From contig JAWKHJ010000002.1 of NCBI GenBank assembly GCA_041394905.1, positions 1 through 64,000 of the forward strand: a stretch of 64,000 bases of DNA, given 5' to 3'. Each line of letters starts with the position of its first letter. The first letter of the stretch is position 1. This document shows positions 1 to 8,137 of the stretch, piece after piece. Both the position numbers and the translations under genes were made by a program. This stretch comes from RI-231 sp041394905. GTDB taxonomy: Bacteria > Acidobacteriota > Terriglobia > Bryobacterales > UBA6623. The notes beneath the pieces are model-generated. The model was given only the letters and a program-made list of their open reading frames with translations. It made no database searches and was not told the DNA's origin.

Positions 1-697
1 GGCAGCCGCACATGCCCTTCATCATCGGCTCGGGCAGGTCGGCGTTCGAAGCCTGCCATACGGTCTTGCCCTCCGCGTCGACCTCCATCACGGAATGGTC
101 CTGGGTACAAGTAGTCAAGGTGTTGCCGTCGGGCAGGCGGATGGCGGTAAAGGGCCAATTGGGCGTCGCGAACCGCCAGACGACTTTGCCTGCGGGCGTG
201 TACTCCCGTACTTCGCGCTCGCCCATCTGAGGCACCAGGTAGTTGCCGTTTGGCAGTTTGCGCGTCATGCGCGTCTGCAGGTGGTGGTTCTTGGTCTGGG
301 CATCGATGCGCATCTCGTGCAGAATCTCGCCCTTGCGATTGATCTCGAGCACGACCGGCTCGTCGCCGGCTTCGGTGAGCAGGATGCGTCCATCAGCGAG
401 CGCCTGCACGGTGTTGACTTCGCTTTGGCGTCCGTCGAAGCGGAACAGCTCGCGGCCGTCGCGCGTAGCCTCGACCACACCGCCGCCGTAGCCCTCGCGT
501 CGATTCACCGCCATCAGGATGCTGCCGTTGGGCAGCGCCCAGGCGTCGCGAGAGCCTTCGGAGAACTGCCAAGTGCGGCGGCCATCGGCATCGAGGATGT
601 AAGTCTCGCGGCCCGTGGCGAGAAAGGCCGGGCGTTTGGCCGAGGCCCGCAACAGGGCGGCCCCGGCGGCCGCGCCCAGCAGTGCGCGTCGCGTCAT
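1..697 (-). CDS. Secreted beta-propeller-like (PQQ/arylsulfotransferase-like) protein, 3' end outside the window
   Basis: Reading the minus strand from an ATG at 697-695 gives about 232 residues with no stop before the window edge, so only the N-terminal part is visible. It begins MTRRALLGAAAGAALLRA, a short Tat-like leader ending in an Ala-rich stretch. The rest is a run of short beta-blade repeats of the form (V/L)-x-D-x-x-G-(K/R)-x-x-W or E-I-N-x-x-G (for example MEVDAEGKTVWQ, LEINRKGEILHE, YTPAGKVVWRF), as in PQQ-like and arylsulfotransferase-like propellers. It is probably periplasmic. An alternative in-frame ATG lies at 706. It is divergent from perR. The family level is reasonably clear from the repeats; no substrate can be given. 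Confidence 0.6.
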   Translation of the reverse strand, partial: MTRRALLGAAAGAALLRASAKRPAFLATGRETYILDADGRRTWQFSEGSRDAWALPNGSILMAVNRREGYGGGVVEATRDGRELFRFDGRQSEVNTVQALADGRILLTEAGDEPVVLEINRKGEILHEMRIDAQTKNHHLQTRMTRKLPNGNYLVPQMGEREVREYTPAGKVVWRFATPNWPFTAIRLPDGNTLTTCTQDHSVMEVDAEGKTVWQASNADLPEPMMKGMCGC

Positions 698-740
698 GGC
701 CGCCATTCTAGCCTCAGCAGAAAAAGACTGCCAATGAAAG

Positions 741-769
741 TTGACATCCAGCTCTTGTTTAATAATAAT
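741..769 (+). promoter_or_regulatory. Candidate perR promoter (-35 TTGACA, AT-rich -10)
   Basis: A perfect TTGACA at 741-746 is followed after a spacer of about 16-17 bases by an AT-rich -10-like stretch within 763-769. The spacing suits a housekeeping sigma factor, and the -10 region lies inside the PerR-box-like sequence, which would let the repressor block its own transcription. Seen by eye only. Confidence 0.5.
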
Positions 770-774
770 TATCG
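760..774 (+). promoter_or_regulatory. PerR-box-like operator upstream of perR-ahpC-ahpD
   Basis: The 15-mer TAATAATAATTATCG matches the classical PerR box TTATAATNATTATAA at 12 of the 14 defined positions. It is one of the few AT-rich stretches in this GC-rich segment. It lies 18 bases upstream of the perR start and overlaps the -10 region, a typical place for an autoregulatory repressor site. The consensus is from the Bacillus PerR literature; the role here is inferred from position. Confidence 0.6.
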
Positions 775-791
775 TTTAGGAGGAGGTTGCG

Positions 792-1244
792 TTGGCCATT
801 CCGCAGGATTCCCAGCTCGCTGACTTCCGCTGCCGTTGCGCGGCGGCGGGCCTTGCGGCGACGCACCAACGCTACGTCATCTATCGCGTTTTGGCCGAGA
901 GCCGCGATCACCCTAGCCCCGAGCTGGTGGTGGAGCGCGTCCGGCAAGAAATCCCCTCCATCTCGCACGCCACCGTCTATAAGAACATCCACACCTTCGT
1001 CGAGATCGGTCTGCTGCGCGAAGTCAACACGCTGCACCAAACCAGCCGGCTCGACGCCAATCTGGATCAGCACCACCATCTAGTCTGCGTACAGTGCCAG
1101 AAAGTGGTGGACTTTTACGACGAGTCGCTCGACCGCGCCCGCGCTCAGCAGAAAGCGCCGCACGGCTTTCGCATCGACCGCTATCAGGTGGAAGCGCACG
1201 GGCTCTGCCCGCAATGCCAGAGTGCGAAGGCAGCCGCTTCCTGA
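792..1244 (+). CDS. perR: PerR-type peroxide-sensing repressor (Fur family)
   Basis: 150 residues, the usual size for the Fur family. An N-terminal winged helix (about 20-85, with SHATVYKNIHTFVEIGLL as recognition region) is followed by the metal-binding dimerisation domain. Two CxxC pairs (C99/C102 and C139/C142) make the structural zinc site. The regulatory metal ligands of PerR are all found: His40, Asp88, His94, His96 and Asp107. Asp in KVVDF, where Fur normally has Glu, favours PerR over Fur or Zur. The start is TTG at 792 behind a strong AGGAGG at 781-786. It is expected to repress the downstream ahpC-ahpD genes and itself until iron-catalysed histidine oxidation by peroxide inactivates it. 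The gene is intact. Confidence 0.85.
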   Translation: MAIPQDSQLADFRCRCAAAGLAATHQRYVIYRVLAESRDHPSPELVVERVRQEIPSISHATVYKNIHTFVEIGLLREVNTLHQTSRLDANLDQHHHLVCVQCQKVVDFYDESLDRARAQQKAPHGFRIDRYQVEAHGLCPQCQSAKAAAS

Positions 1245-1333
1245 CGCTTACGACGACCTCGGCAGGGCCGCCCGGCTCTGCCATCTGCTGTAGTCATCAC
1301 CCAACGCTCGAAATAGGAGACAAGAACACTATC

Positions 1334-1876
1334 ATGCTCGGAGTCGGACAAAAGTTCCCTGAATTCTCTCTGACCGCCTGTGTCGATACCACGAAGGATA
1401 TGGACAAGGCGTTCCAAACGATCTCGAACGAGTCGTATCCAGGCAAGTGGAAGGTTTACTTCTTCTGGCCCATGGACTTCACCTTCGTCTGCCCCACCGA
1501 GATCGCCGCTTTCGGCAAGATCAACGCGGAGTTCGCTGACCGTGACACGCAAGTGCTCGGCGGCTCGACCGACACGCACTTCGTCCACCGCGCCTGGCGC
1601 AACGACCATCCGGACCTGAAGGACCTGCCTTTCCCGATGCTGGCCGATGCTAAGCGCGAGCTGTCCGAGGCCCTGGACATCCTGCACGTGGACGCCGGCG
1701 TTTGCCTGCGTGCGACCTACATCGTCGATCCTGACGGCATCATCCGTTTCGCCTCCGTCAACGACCTTTCCGTCGGTCGCAACCCGCAGGAAGTGCTGCG
1801 CGTGCTCGACGCGTTGCAGACCGACGAGCTCTGCCCCTGCAACTGGGAAAAGGGCCAGGAGACCCTGACGGTCTAA
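1334..1876 (+). CDS. ahpC: Alkyl hydroperoxide reductase subunit C (2-Cys peroxiredoxin)
   Basis: 180 residues from ATG 1334; a longer in-frame reading upstream overlaps perR and is not credible. The peroxidatic cysteine is C53 in DFTFVCPTE. The C-terminus carries two more cysteines, C167 and C169 in LCPCNWEKG, the arrangement of the mycobacterial AhpC type that is re-reduced by AhpD rather than by AhpF. It reduces hydrogen peroxide, organic peroxides and possibly peroxynitrite in the cytoplasm. It lies 89 bases after perR and 77 before ahpD, so the three genes probably form one peroxide-stress operon. No ahpF is nearby, which agrees with AhpD as the electron donor. The gene is intact. Confidence 0.92.
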   Translation: MLGVGQKFPEFSLTACVDTTKDMDKAFQTISNESYPGKWKVYFFWPMDFTFVCPTEIAAFGKINAEFADRDTQVLGGSTDTHFVHRAWRNDHPDLKDLPFPMLADAKRELSEALDILHVDAGVCLRATYIVDPDGIIRFASVNDLSVGRNPQEVLRVLDALQTDELCPCNWEKGQETLTV

Positions 1877-1953
1877 CTGTCGTTCGCAATTTGGAGGCGT
1901 GGGCCGTTCACCAGCCCGCGCCTCACCCCACGCAAACAAAGGAACACCCCGCC

Positions 1954-2487
1954 ATGACACTCGACGAGCTTCGGGATCGCTTGCCCGAATACGCGAAGGA
2001 CCTCAAGCTGAACATGTCCTCGGTTCTGCGCCAGCCGGAGTTGACCACCCGCCAAACTTGGGGCACGGCTCTGGCCTGCGCTGCCGCAAGCCACAACGAC
2101 GAGTTGCTCGAGGTGATCGCCGGCGAGGCGCGCGCCCACCTCGACGAAACCGCTTTTCAGGCCGCGCTCGGCGCCGCTTCGGTGATGGGCATGAACAATG
2201 TCTACTACCGCTTTCTGCATTTGAGCTCGAACGAAAAGTACGGCACGATGCGCGCCGGGCTGCGTATGAACGTCATCCGCACGCACGGCTCGGATCCGAT
2301 CGATTTCGAACTTTGGTGCCTCGCGGTTTCGGCGATCAACGGTTGCGGCGCTTGCGTCGATTCTCACGAGAAAGTTGTGCGCGACAAGGGCCTGGGTGAA
2401 GACACAGTGCTGGGTGCGGTGCGCATCGCTTCCGTGGTCCACGCAGTGGCGCGTGTGCTCGACGCCGACGCGATCCTCGCCGCTTAG
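1954..2487 (+). CDS. ahpD: Alkyl hydroperoxidase AhpD (reductant of AhpC)
   Basis: 177 residues from ATG 1954, preceded by AAAGGA. The carboxymuconolactone decarboxylase/AhpD fold is recognised by the C-terminal redox motif CGACVDSHE, with C131 and C134 and the conserved Glu and His nearby, at nearly the same position as in mycobacterial AhpD (C130/C133). AhpD passes electrons, usually from a dihydrolipoamide-dependent chain, to AhpC. Its place directly after a three-cysteine AhpC and a PerR-type regulator fits this partnership. The gene is intact. Confidence 0.9.
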   Translation: MTLDELRDRLPEYAKDLKLNMSSVLRQPELTTRQTWGTALACAAASHNDELLEVIAGEARAHLDETAFQAALGAASVMGMNNVYYRFLHLSSNEKYGTMRAGLRMNVIRTHGSDPIDFELWCLAVSAINGCGACVDSHEKVVRDKGLGEDTVLGAVRIASVVHAVARVLDADAILAA

Positions 2488-2511
2488 CCCCAGTCCGCGA
2501 CAATCGATTGC

Positions 2512-3648
2512 ATGGGGCGCATCCCCGTCTTGCTGATGGTGCGCGAGCTGACCCAAGGGGGCTGTGAGCGTGACCTGACCCGTCTAGCCCTGGGCTTTCG
2601 CGAAAGCGAGCTCGAGCCTCATGTCGCCTGCTTCCGCCCCGGAGGCATTCGCTACGAGGAGATCGTTGCGGCCGGCGTGCCGGTCTACTCAATCGGGCTC
2701 GAGAGTTTTCGCTCGCTGGGGGCGCTGGGCGCGGCGCGGCGTTTGGCCGCATACGCCCGCGCCAACCACATTCAGCTCTTGCACGCGATGGACGTTCCCG
2801 CCGCGTGTTTTGCCACGCCGGTCTGCCGCTTGGCCGGCGTACCTGCGATTCTTTCCTGTCAGCTCAGCTACCGCTCGATGTACTCTGGCGGCGAACGCCG
2901 GCTGATGGGCCTGGCCGACCGTTTGGCTGACCGCGTGGTCTCGAACTGCCAAGCCGTACTGGACGATCTGACGGCGAATTACGGCGTCGACGCGCGTAAG
3001 GCCACGCTCATCTACAACGGCATCGAGCTCGATCGCTTCCATCCTCCGGCGTCCGGCCATCGGGACCGCTCGCCTCTACCGGAGGCCTTTCGCGACGCCT
3101 CTTTGGTGATCGGTTCGGTCTGCGCGCTGCGACCCGAAAAACGCTTGGATGTCTTGATCGAGGCCTTCGCCGGCCTGCGTCCGGCCGAGACCGGCGCGCG
3201 GCTCGTAATCGTGGGCGGCGGGCCGATGGCGGAGCCGTGGAAGGCGCTCGCGCGAGAGCGCGGCGTCGCTGCCTTCACTCACTTCGAGCCCAGCACGCCG
3301 CAGGTCGAGGGTTGGATGCGCGCGATGGACGTATTTGTGCTTGCCTCCGAGCTCGAGAGCTTCCCGAACGGCCTGCTCGAGAGCATGGCTTGCGGTTGCG
3401 CCGCCGTCGGTTCGCACGTCGGCGGCGTGCCGGAGATGGTCGGCAAGGCCGGACTCACCTTCCCTGTCGGCGACGCCGACGCGCTACGGCAGCTCCTCGA
3501 ACGCCTCGCCGGCAGTTCTGTACTCCGCAGAAATCTCGGCCTCGAGGGGGCCAAGCGAGCCACGGAGCAGTTCTCTCTCGAGCGCAACCTTGTGCGAACA
3601 CGCGAAGTCTACCGCGAAACGCTAAAGGCGAAGGGTGTTGAGGTTTAG
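2512..3648 (+). CDS. Glycosyltransferase family 4 protein
   Basis: 378 residues, GT-B fold. The N-terminal donor-site loop reads ELTQGGCERDL, the place of the usual GGAE motif in GT4 enzymes. The C-terminal half holds the glycosyl-transferase group 1 domain, with CALRPEKRLDVLIEAF and the nucleotide-sugar binding E-x7-E region ELESFPNGLLESMACG. It probably adds a sugar to a lipid-linked or cell-surface glycan at the cytoplasmic face of the membrane. Donor and acceptor cannot be read from sequence. It starts 24 bases after ahpD on the same strand but has no obvious link with peroxide defence. The gene is intact. Confidence 0.8.
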   Translation: MGRIPVLLMVRELTQGGCERDLTRLALGFRESELEPHVACFRPGGIRYEEIVAAGVPVYSIGLESFRSLGALGAARRLAAYARANHIQLLHAMDVPAACFATPVCRLAGVPAILSCQLSYRSMYSGGERRLMGLADRLADRVVSNCQAVLDDLTANYGVDARKATLIYNGIELDRFHPPASGHRDRSPLPEAFRDASLVIGSVCALRPEKRLDVLIEAFAGLRPAETGARLVIVGGGPMAEPWKALARERGVAAFTHFEPSTPQVEGWMRAMDVFVLASELESFPNGLLESMACGCAAVGSHVGGVPEMVGKAGLTFPVGDADALRQLLERLAGSSVLRRNLGLEGAKRATEQFSLERNLVRTREVYRETLKAKGVEV

Positions 3649-3656
3649 GCGTCGAT

Positions 3657-4748
3657 CTAGGGGTTCTGCGCCGGGGGATCTTCCGGCGGCAGCTCCGGGA
3701 GGTTGTCAATCTCGTCGAACGAGATTGAGGCATCCGCCGTGAATTTGCGGTAGAGCCGAAACTCGACATCGTTGCGGTTGAGCTCACGTCCCGCGCGCAT
3801 GCGCACTTCGGCTTTGAGCGGCAGCAGGTGCGGCGTGCTGCTGATGTCAATGTAGTCGTAGTCGAGCCGCGTGCTGGCTTGTTGGATGGGGAAGGTCGAG
3901 GGCACGTCCTCGGCGTCCATTTTGATTCGTAGCGTGCGCTCGGTTTCCTTGTCGATGTAGACCAAGCCTTTGTAGGCGGTCGTGATTTGGGCTGCCGGGG
4001 CGTTCCGTGCGGCTGTGTAGGTCAACCGCCACTTCGAGCGCGAGCGTGGCACGTCGAACGCGAACACGTAAACCGGACGGCCGCGCAGCAGCGAGTGCCG
4101 CGCCCAACTGAAGACCGCCGCCGTGCGCGGCTCAAAGAGCTCCTTGAGCAGGCTGCCGAACTCGCCTGTGCTGGTCGCGCCGCCCAAATCCTCGAAGCTG
4201 CGCTCGGTGACCTGGTTGTTCACGCTGACCAGCTCGTAGTTCTCGTGACCCTCCACGTAGCTAACGCGCGATTTCACCTCGTCGTACTGCAGCCAGTCCA
4301 TCTCGAGCCCCGACGGGTCGATGAAGCGGCGAGTGATCTGCAGGCAGAGAAAATCCGGCAAGTGGTCGGTGTATTCGAGAGCGTTGCGGCGCGCTTCTGC
4401 CAGGATGCGCTCCTGTTCTTCTTTCGACGGCGGCGGAGGACCAGCGGGCCTTTCCTCCGCCACGACGGCCGCCGACGGAGGCGGCAGGCCCTGGCTCTGG
4501 TCGCGCAGTCCACGCAATGCCTCGAGCGTACGCGGACCCGCGCCCAGGCCCTGGAAATCTTCGATCATCGGATCGGTCAACGCGAACGTCAGCGACTGAT
4601 TCTTCAGGTACTTGGCGACGTCCTTGTCCGACAGGCCTTGATTGAGCGACGAGCGGACGATGTCGCGCAACTGGTCGAAGCGCAGTCCGTTCTGCGCCGT
4701 GGCCGCCAGAGTCAGACTCAATGCCAGCGCCAGGAGTTTCATCCGCAT
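3657..4748 (-). CDS. Secreted protein of unknown function
   Basis: 363 residues starting MRMKLLALALSLTLAATAQNG, a clear Sec signal peptide with cleavage likely after ATA; ATG 4742 would serve equally well as start. A Pro-rich linker (about 85-110, PPPPSKEEQ) separates a small helical region from a larger beta-rich C-terminal region with many alternating hydrophobic and charged strands. I do not recognise a named domain. It converges with the glycosyltransferase gene 8 bases away and is divergent from the DUF3500 gene. Intact, so it is probably expressed and exported. Confidence 0.55.
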   Translation of the reverse strand: MRMKLLALALSLTLAATAQNGLRFDQLRDIVRSSLNQGLSDKDVAKYLKNQSLTFALTDPMIEDFQGLGAGPRTLEALRGLRDQSQGLPPPSAAVVAEERPAGPPPPSKEEQERILAEARRNALEYTDHLPDFLCLQITRRFIDPSGLEMDWLQYDEVKSRVSYVEGHENYELVSVNNQVTERSFEDLGGATSTGEFGSLLKELFEPRTAAVFSWARHSLLRGRPVYVFAFDVPRSRSKWRLTYTAARNAPAAQITTAYKGLVYIDKETERTLRIKMDAEDVPSTFPIQQASTRLDYDYIDISSTPHLLPLKAEVRMRAGRELNRNDVEFRLYRKFTADASISFDEIDNLPELPPEDPPAQNP

Positions 4749-4809
4749 CGCCCTCGGCTTCTCTGGCAGCCCCGCGCCTCTCCGCCCCGCGCACGTTCCC
4801 TAAAGCCGC

Positions 4810-4815
4810 TATAAT
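4810..4815 (+). promoter_or_regulatory. -10 element TATAAT of the DUF3500 gene
   Basis: A perfect TATAAT lies 34 bases before the start codon at 4850 in a GC-rich intergenic stretch. No strong -35 is evident. It is proposed from motif and position only. Confidence 0.45.
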
Positions 4816-4849
4816 TGGCGGCGGGTTCGTCGCCCGCGGAGAGTTTTCC

Positions 4850-5932
4850 ATGTCCAAAACAGCCCAAATCCGTCTCAGCCTCAGCCGTCTCCGCCCTCGC
4901 AGCAGCCGCCGCTGGCGCGCGTGGCACAAGTCCACTGAAGAAACCATGGTGGAGGCGGCCAACCACTTCCTTCAGTCTTTGACGCCCGAACAGGCTCGAG
5001 CGGTTCAGTTTGCTTTCGACGATCAAGTGCGGGAGCGCTGGCACTTCGTCCCAGACAACAACTACGAGCAAGTCTACAAGCGCGAACGGCCCGGGCTGGT
5101 CTACGGCAAGATGCAGGCCGAGCAGCGTCATCTGGCCGACGTACTCGTGTCCACTGGTCTCAGCAAGGCCGGATTCTTCAAGGCCAAGACGATCATGAGC
5201 CTCGAAGAGGTCCTGCGCAACCAGGAAGGCGATCTGACCGGCCGGCGCGACCCTTACCGCTACCACTTCTCGATCTACGGCAAGCCCTCGAACGACGGCA
5301 TGTGGGGCTGGCGCGTGGAAGGCCATCACGTCTCGATCAACTTCACGCTCAAGGGTGGCAAGCTGGTCTCGACCTCGCCCACTTTCTTCGGCGCCAATCC
5401 GCATGAAGTGCTCGAAGGGCCTCGCAAGGGACTGCGCGCACTGCCGAACGAGGAAGACCTGGGCTTCGAGCTGCTGGGCATGCTCGACGCGAAGCAAAAG
5501 AAAAAGGCGATCGTCGACGGGACCGCTTACAAAGACGTGCTGACCTCGTTTGAGGTGCGCGCCAAGCTCGAGAACCAGCCCACCGGGCTCCCCGCTTCTG
5601 AGATGACGGCGAAGCAGGTCGAGACGCTGATGACGCTGATCGAGGAGTACGCGACCAACATCCCGTCTGAGTTTTCCGCGAAGCGGATGCAGGCGGCGAA
5701 GTCGACGCCGAAAGACAAGCTGTTCTTCGCCTGGGCCGGCGCTACTGTGCGGGACAAGGGCGACTATTATCGCGTACAGGCGCCGACCTTCCTCATCGAG
5801 TACGACAACACGCAAAACGACGCGAACCACTCGCACAGCGTCTGGCGCGACTACGACAATGACTTCGGACGTGACGTGCTGGCGCTGCACCACCGCTTCT
5901 TCAATCACGGCTTGGGCGTAGCGGCGGACTAG
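4850..5932 (+). CDS. DUF3500 family protein
   Basis: 360 residues from ATG 4850; the longer in-frame reading from 4721 crosses the promoter and the opposite gene and was not used. A basic N-terminus (about 30 residues rich in Arg) precedes the conserved region, which has LTPEQARAVQFAFDDQVRE, RYHFSIYGKPS, GWRVEGHHVSINFTL, SPTFFGANPHEV and, near the end, YDNTQNDANHSHSVWRDYDNDFG. These are hallmarks of the DUF3500 family, whose biochemical role is unknown. The conserved His and Asp residues near the end could bind a metal; that is conjecture. A strong terminator follows. Confidence 0.75.
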   Translation: MSKTAQIRLSLSRLRPRSSRRWRAWHKSTEETMVEAANHFLQSLTPEQARAVQFAFDDQVRERWHFVPDNNYEQVYKRERPGLVYGKMQAEQRHLADVLVSTGLSKAGFFKAKTIMSLEEVLRNQEGDLTGRRDPYRYHFSIYGKPSNDGMWGWRVEGHHVSINFTLKGGKLVSTSPTFFGANPHEVLEGPRKGLRALPNEEDLGFELLGMLDAKQKKKAIVDGTAYKDVLTSFEVRAKLENQPTGLPASEMTAKQVETLMTLIEEYATNIPSEFSAKRMQAAKSTPKDKLFFAWAGATVRDKGDYYRVQAPTFLIEYDNTQNDANHSHSVWRDYDNDFGRDVLALHHRFFNHGLGVAAD

Positions 5933-5965
5933 CTCACGCCAAGAAGTCGACAAACGAGCTCTAAC

Positions 5966-5998
5966 CGAGCCCCGGCGTTGCCGGGGCTCGACGTTTTT
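5966..5998 (+). terminator. Rho-independent terminator after the DUF3500 gene
   Basis: CGAGCCCCGGC at 5966-5976 pairs perfectly with GCCGGGGCTCG at 5980-5990 (11 bp stem, loop GTT) and is followed by ACGTTTTT. It lies 34 bases after the stop codon. Confidence 0.85.
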
Positions 5999-6153
5999 GG
6001 TAGCGCTCATTGAGCTCGCCGGCCTTCGCTTTTCCGGGAGACATTCCGCCAACCCGCTGACTTCCTCACGCACGGCTGGAGAATCGGCTACGTTCGTGTT
6101 ACAGCAACACGGTTGTAACGCAGTTTGGAGGCCGGAAAATCGCGCGGCGGCGT

Positions 6154-6792
6154 ATGGCCCGCGCCTGTGGTGCGCTTACATAGCCCTGGCCGCCCCCTTT
6201 GCCGCTGATGCACCCGGAGCCCGCGGCGCTTCTCCTCATCGCCGTAACCCCGCCGAGGCCGAGGATGCTGTCTTGGCGGAATCGTTGGGTACACTGCCGC
6301 TCACATCCTCACGCGGTCCGGCGCTCCGATCGAGATCGTGTTCTGCGCTCGGGCAGACAAACGCCTTGCCGCTCACGCTATCCGAACCTGCGAATTTGGG
6401 TACGCCTCAAGAAACGAGTCCGCTGCGGATGAGCTTCTGGGCGTGGAGCCGTTTTCGGCCGAGCCTACCTGAACGACCAGGGAACCGGCGGCGCGATGGC
6501 CGATGTCTTCCTCAATCGCGTGCGCAGCCACGCGGAGGGGATGGGTGTGAGCGAAGCGGTGCTCCTCGGCCATGCGATTGCACACGAGGTCGGCCATCTG
6601 TTGCTTGGGCGCAATTCGCATTCGGTGTCCGGCTTGATGGCCGCCAAGTGGGAGGGCGCCGCACTGGTCATGGCCGGCCATGGCCGGCTTGCATTCCTCA
6701 GTGCTGAAGCGGACGAGGTACGCCGCCAGACCGAGCTGCGGCTCCAACCCGCCGAGGGCGATATCCACCTCGCTGCCGTCCACGACGAATAG
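6154..6792 (+). pseudogene. Frameshifted secreted zinc metalloprotease-like gene
   Basis: The intact 3' part (6496-6792) contains AHEVGHLLLGRNSHS, an HExxH-type zinc site with a third ligand region. Directly upstream in the same frame is GRAYLNDQGTGGAM. Further upstream the coding signal jumps frame: AHILTRSGAPIEIVFCARADK lies in another frame at about 6296-6360, AEAEDAVLAE in a third at about 6247-6280, and a hydrophobic signal-like stretch LWCAYIALAAPFAADA at about 6170. Joined, these make one small exported metallopeptidase-like protein of about 210 residues with at least two frameshifts. The 5' end is uncertain. It may be a true pseudogene or damaged by assembly errors. Confidence 0.55.
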
Positions 6793-6836
6793 ACGCAGCC
6801 AGTACGGCGCCCGTGCCTTGCGCGACACTCTAGGAG

Positions 6837-7746
6837 ATGCAAACTCCCTGGGGCGACCTCGAGGTCCGCGACGCGCATGCGCACTTGTTTAGCTACAGCT
6901 TTTTCGAGGCGCTTCGTGGCCAACAGCGCGAACCCGCCGCTGACGTCGAGACGCTCGTCTCGAGTCTTGGCTGGCGCTGCCCGCCGCGCGACAATGCGCA
7001 GCTCGCCGCGGAGTGGGCAACCGAGCTCGACCGCCACGGTGTGGCGAGCTCTGTGATGATGGCCTCCATCCCGGGTGATGAAGATGCCGCTGCGGAGGTT
7101 GTTCGCGCCCAGCCCGAGCGTTTCCACGGCTACTTCATGTTCAATCCGCGCGAAGCCAAGGCGGTAGCGCGTGCGCAGCGGGCGTTCGAGCTTGGGCTCC
7201 AAGGGCTGTGCCTGTTCCCGGCCATGCAGCGCTATTCGGTCCGAGACGAGAGCCTGTCGCCGCTGTTCGAGCTGGCCGCGCGAACGCCCGGCGCGGTTGT
7301 GTTCATCCACTGCGGAGTGCTCAGCGTTGGCGTTCGCAAGAAGCTTGGTCTCGCCTCGCCGTTCGACATGAGCTGCTCGAATCCGCTCGACGTCCACCGT
7401 GTGGCGCTTGCGTTTCCCAAGCTGCGCTTTGTGATTCCACACTTCGGCGCGGGCATGTTTCGCGAGACGCTGATGCTGGGCGATCTCTGCCCCAACGTCT
7501 ATCTCGATACCTCGAGTAGCAATTCCTGGACGAAGTTCTTGACGCCCGAGCCCTCGCTCGACGACGTCTTCCGCCAAGCCTTGACGTCTACGGCGCAGAC
7601 CGCATGCTGTTCGGAACCGACTCTTCGTTCTTTCCGCGTGGCTGGAATCGAGCTGCCTGACGCCCACGCGCTCGAGCGTATCGGTGTCAGCGAGGAGGAT
7701 GCGGCGAAGATCCTGGGCGGGAACCCATTGCCTGCTCGCGCGGTAG
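6837..7746 (+). CDS. Amidohydrolase_2 family metal-dependent hydrolase (locally frameshifted)
   Basis: TIM-barrel amidohydrolase starting with MQTPWGDLEVRDAHAHLFS, where DAHAHL gives the first HxH-like metal ligands. FIHCG and IPHFGAGMF supply later histidines. Between about 7585 and 7660 the reading leaves the frame: the conserved C-terminal strand LDVYGADRMLFGTDSSFF is found in the neighbouring frame, and the original frame resumes with DAHALERIGVSEEDAAKILGGN. Two compensating indels are therefore likely. As written, the frame runs on to 7844, but that tail opposes the VanZ-like gene; a stop at 7744-7746 in the shifted frame gives a more normal C-terminus. Related enzymes hydrolyse or decarboxylate small carboxylated substrates; the substrate here is unknown. 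Confidence 0.65.
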
Positions 7747-8104
7747 CCAGAACCCAGTGCGGCGGTGATGTTCAGCAGCGCGTCCCACGGCGAGGATGGC
7801 GATTGGGCGAAAACAATTGTAGGATCTCGGCGAAGCGGCGCTGAATCTAACGCACCAGGCGAGAATTTCCGCCTGCCCCGCCCGCTTGGAGCGCAGGGCG
7901 AGCAGGCGCCCCCATGCTGCTGAACAGCAGCACATGGTACGTTTTCTGCGTCACGAACCGCATCCAGCTATCGACTGCCGGACCGGGCGCGAGGAATAGT
8001 CCCATGAAGGCGTCTGCCAGACGGCTGGCCAGCGCCGTTTGGGAAAACAGGACCAGCGCGACCCACAGCCGGAAGATCCAGGGGCTGATGGCTGGCAGGC
8101 GCAA
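7687..8104 (-). pseudogene. VanZ-like membrane protein, frameshifted
   Basis: Minus-strand reading starts MRLPAISPWIFRLWVALVLFSQ with one membrane segment, then FVTQKTYHVLLFSSMG, the VanZ-type region around a conserved His. The continuation is split over frames: LLALRSKRAGQAEILAWC, then RFAEILQLFSPNRHPR, then DALLNITAALGSGYRA. The order and motifs (E-x-x-Q-x-F-x-x-x-R-x-x-x-x-D-x-x-x-N) are those of VanZ family proteins, roughly 130 residues in total. At least two or three frameshifts are needed, so the gene is broken in this sequence. It converges on the amidohydrolase gene, and the ends probably overlap by some bases. Confidence 0.5.
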
Positions 8105-8137
8105 GCTTCATCGTAGCCTGCTAGACTAGCTCCCGCC

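Noticed and set aside
95..823. Plus-strand reading of 242 codons at the left edge
   Set aside because: It is antisense to the propeller-like gene, whose minus-strand reading has clear repeats and an export leader; the plus reading shows no domain.
4721..4849. An N-terminal extension of the DUF3500 protein
   Set aside because: The extra codons cross the TATAAT promoter and the divergent gene's start; ATG 4850 is preferred.
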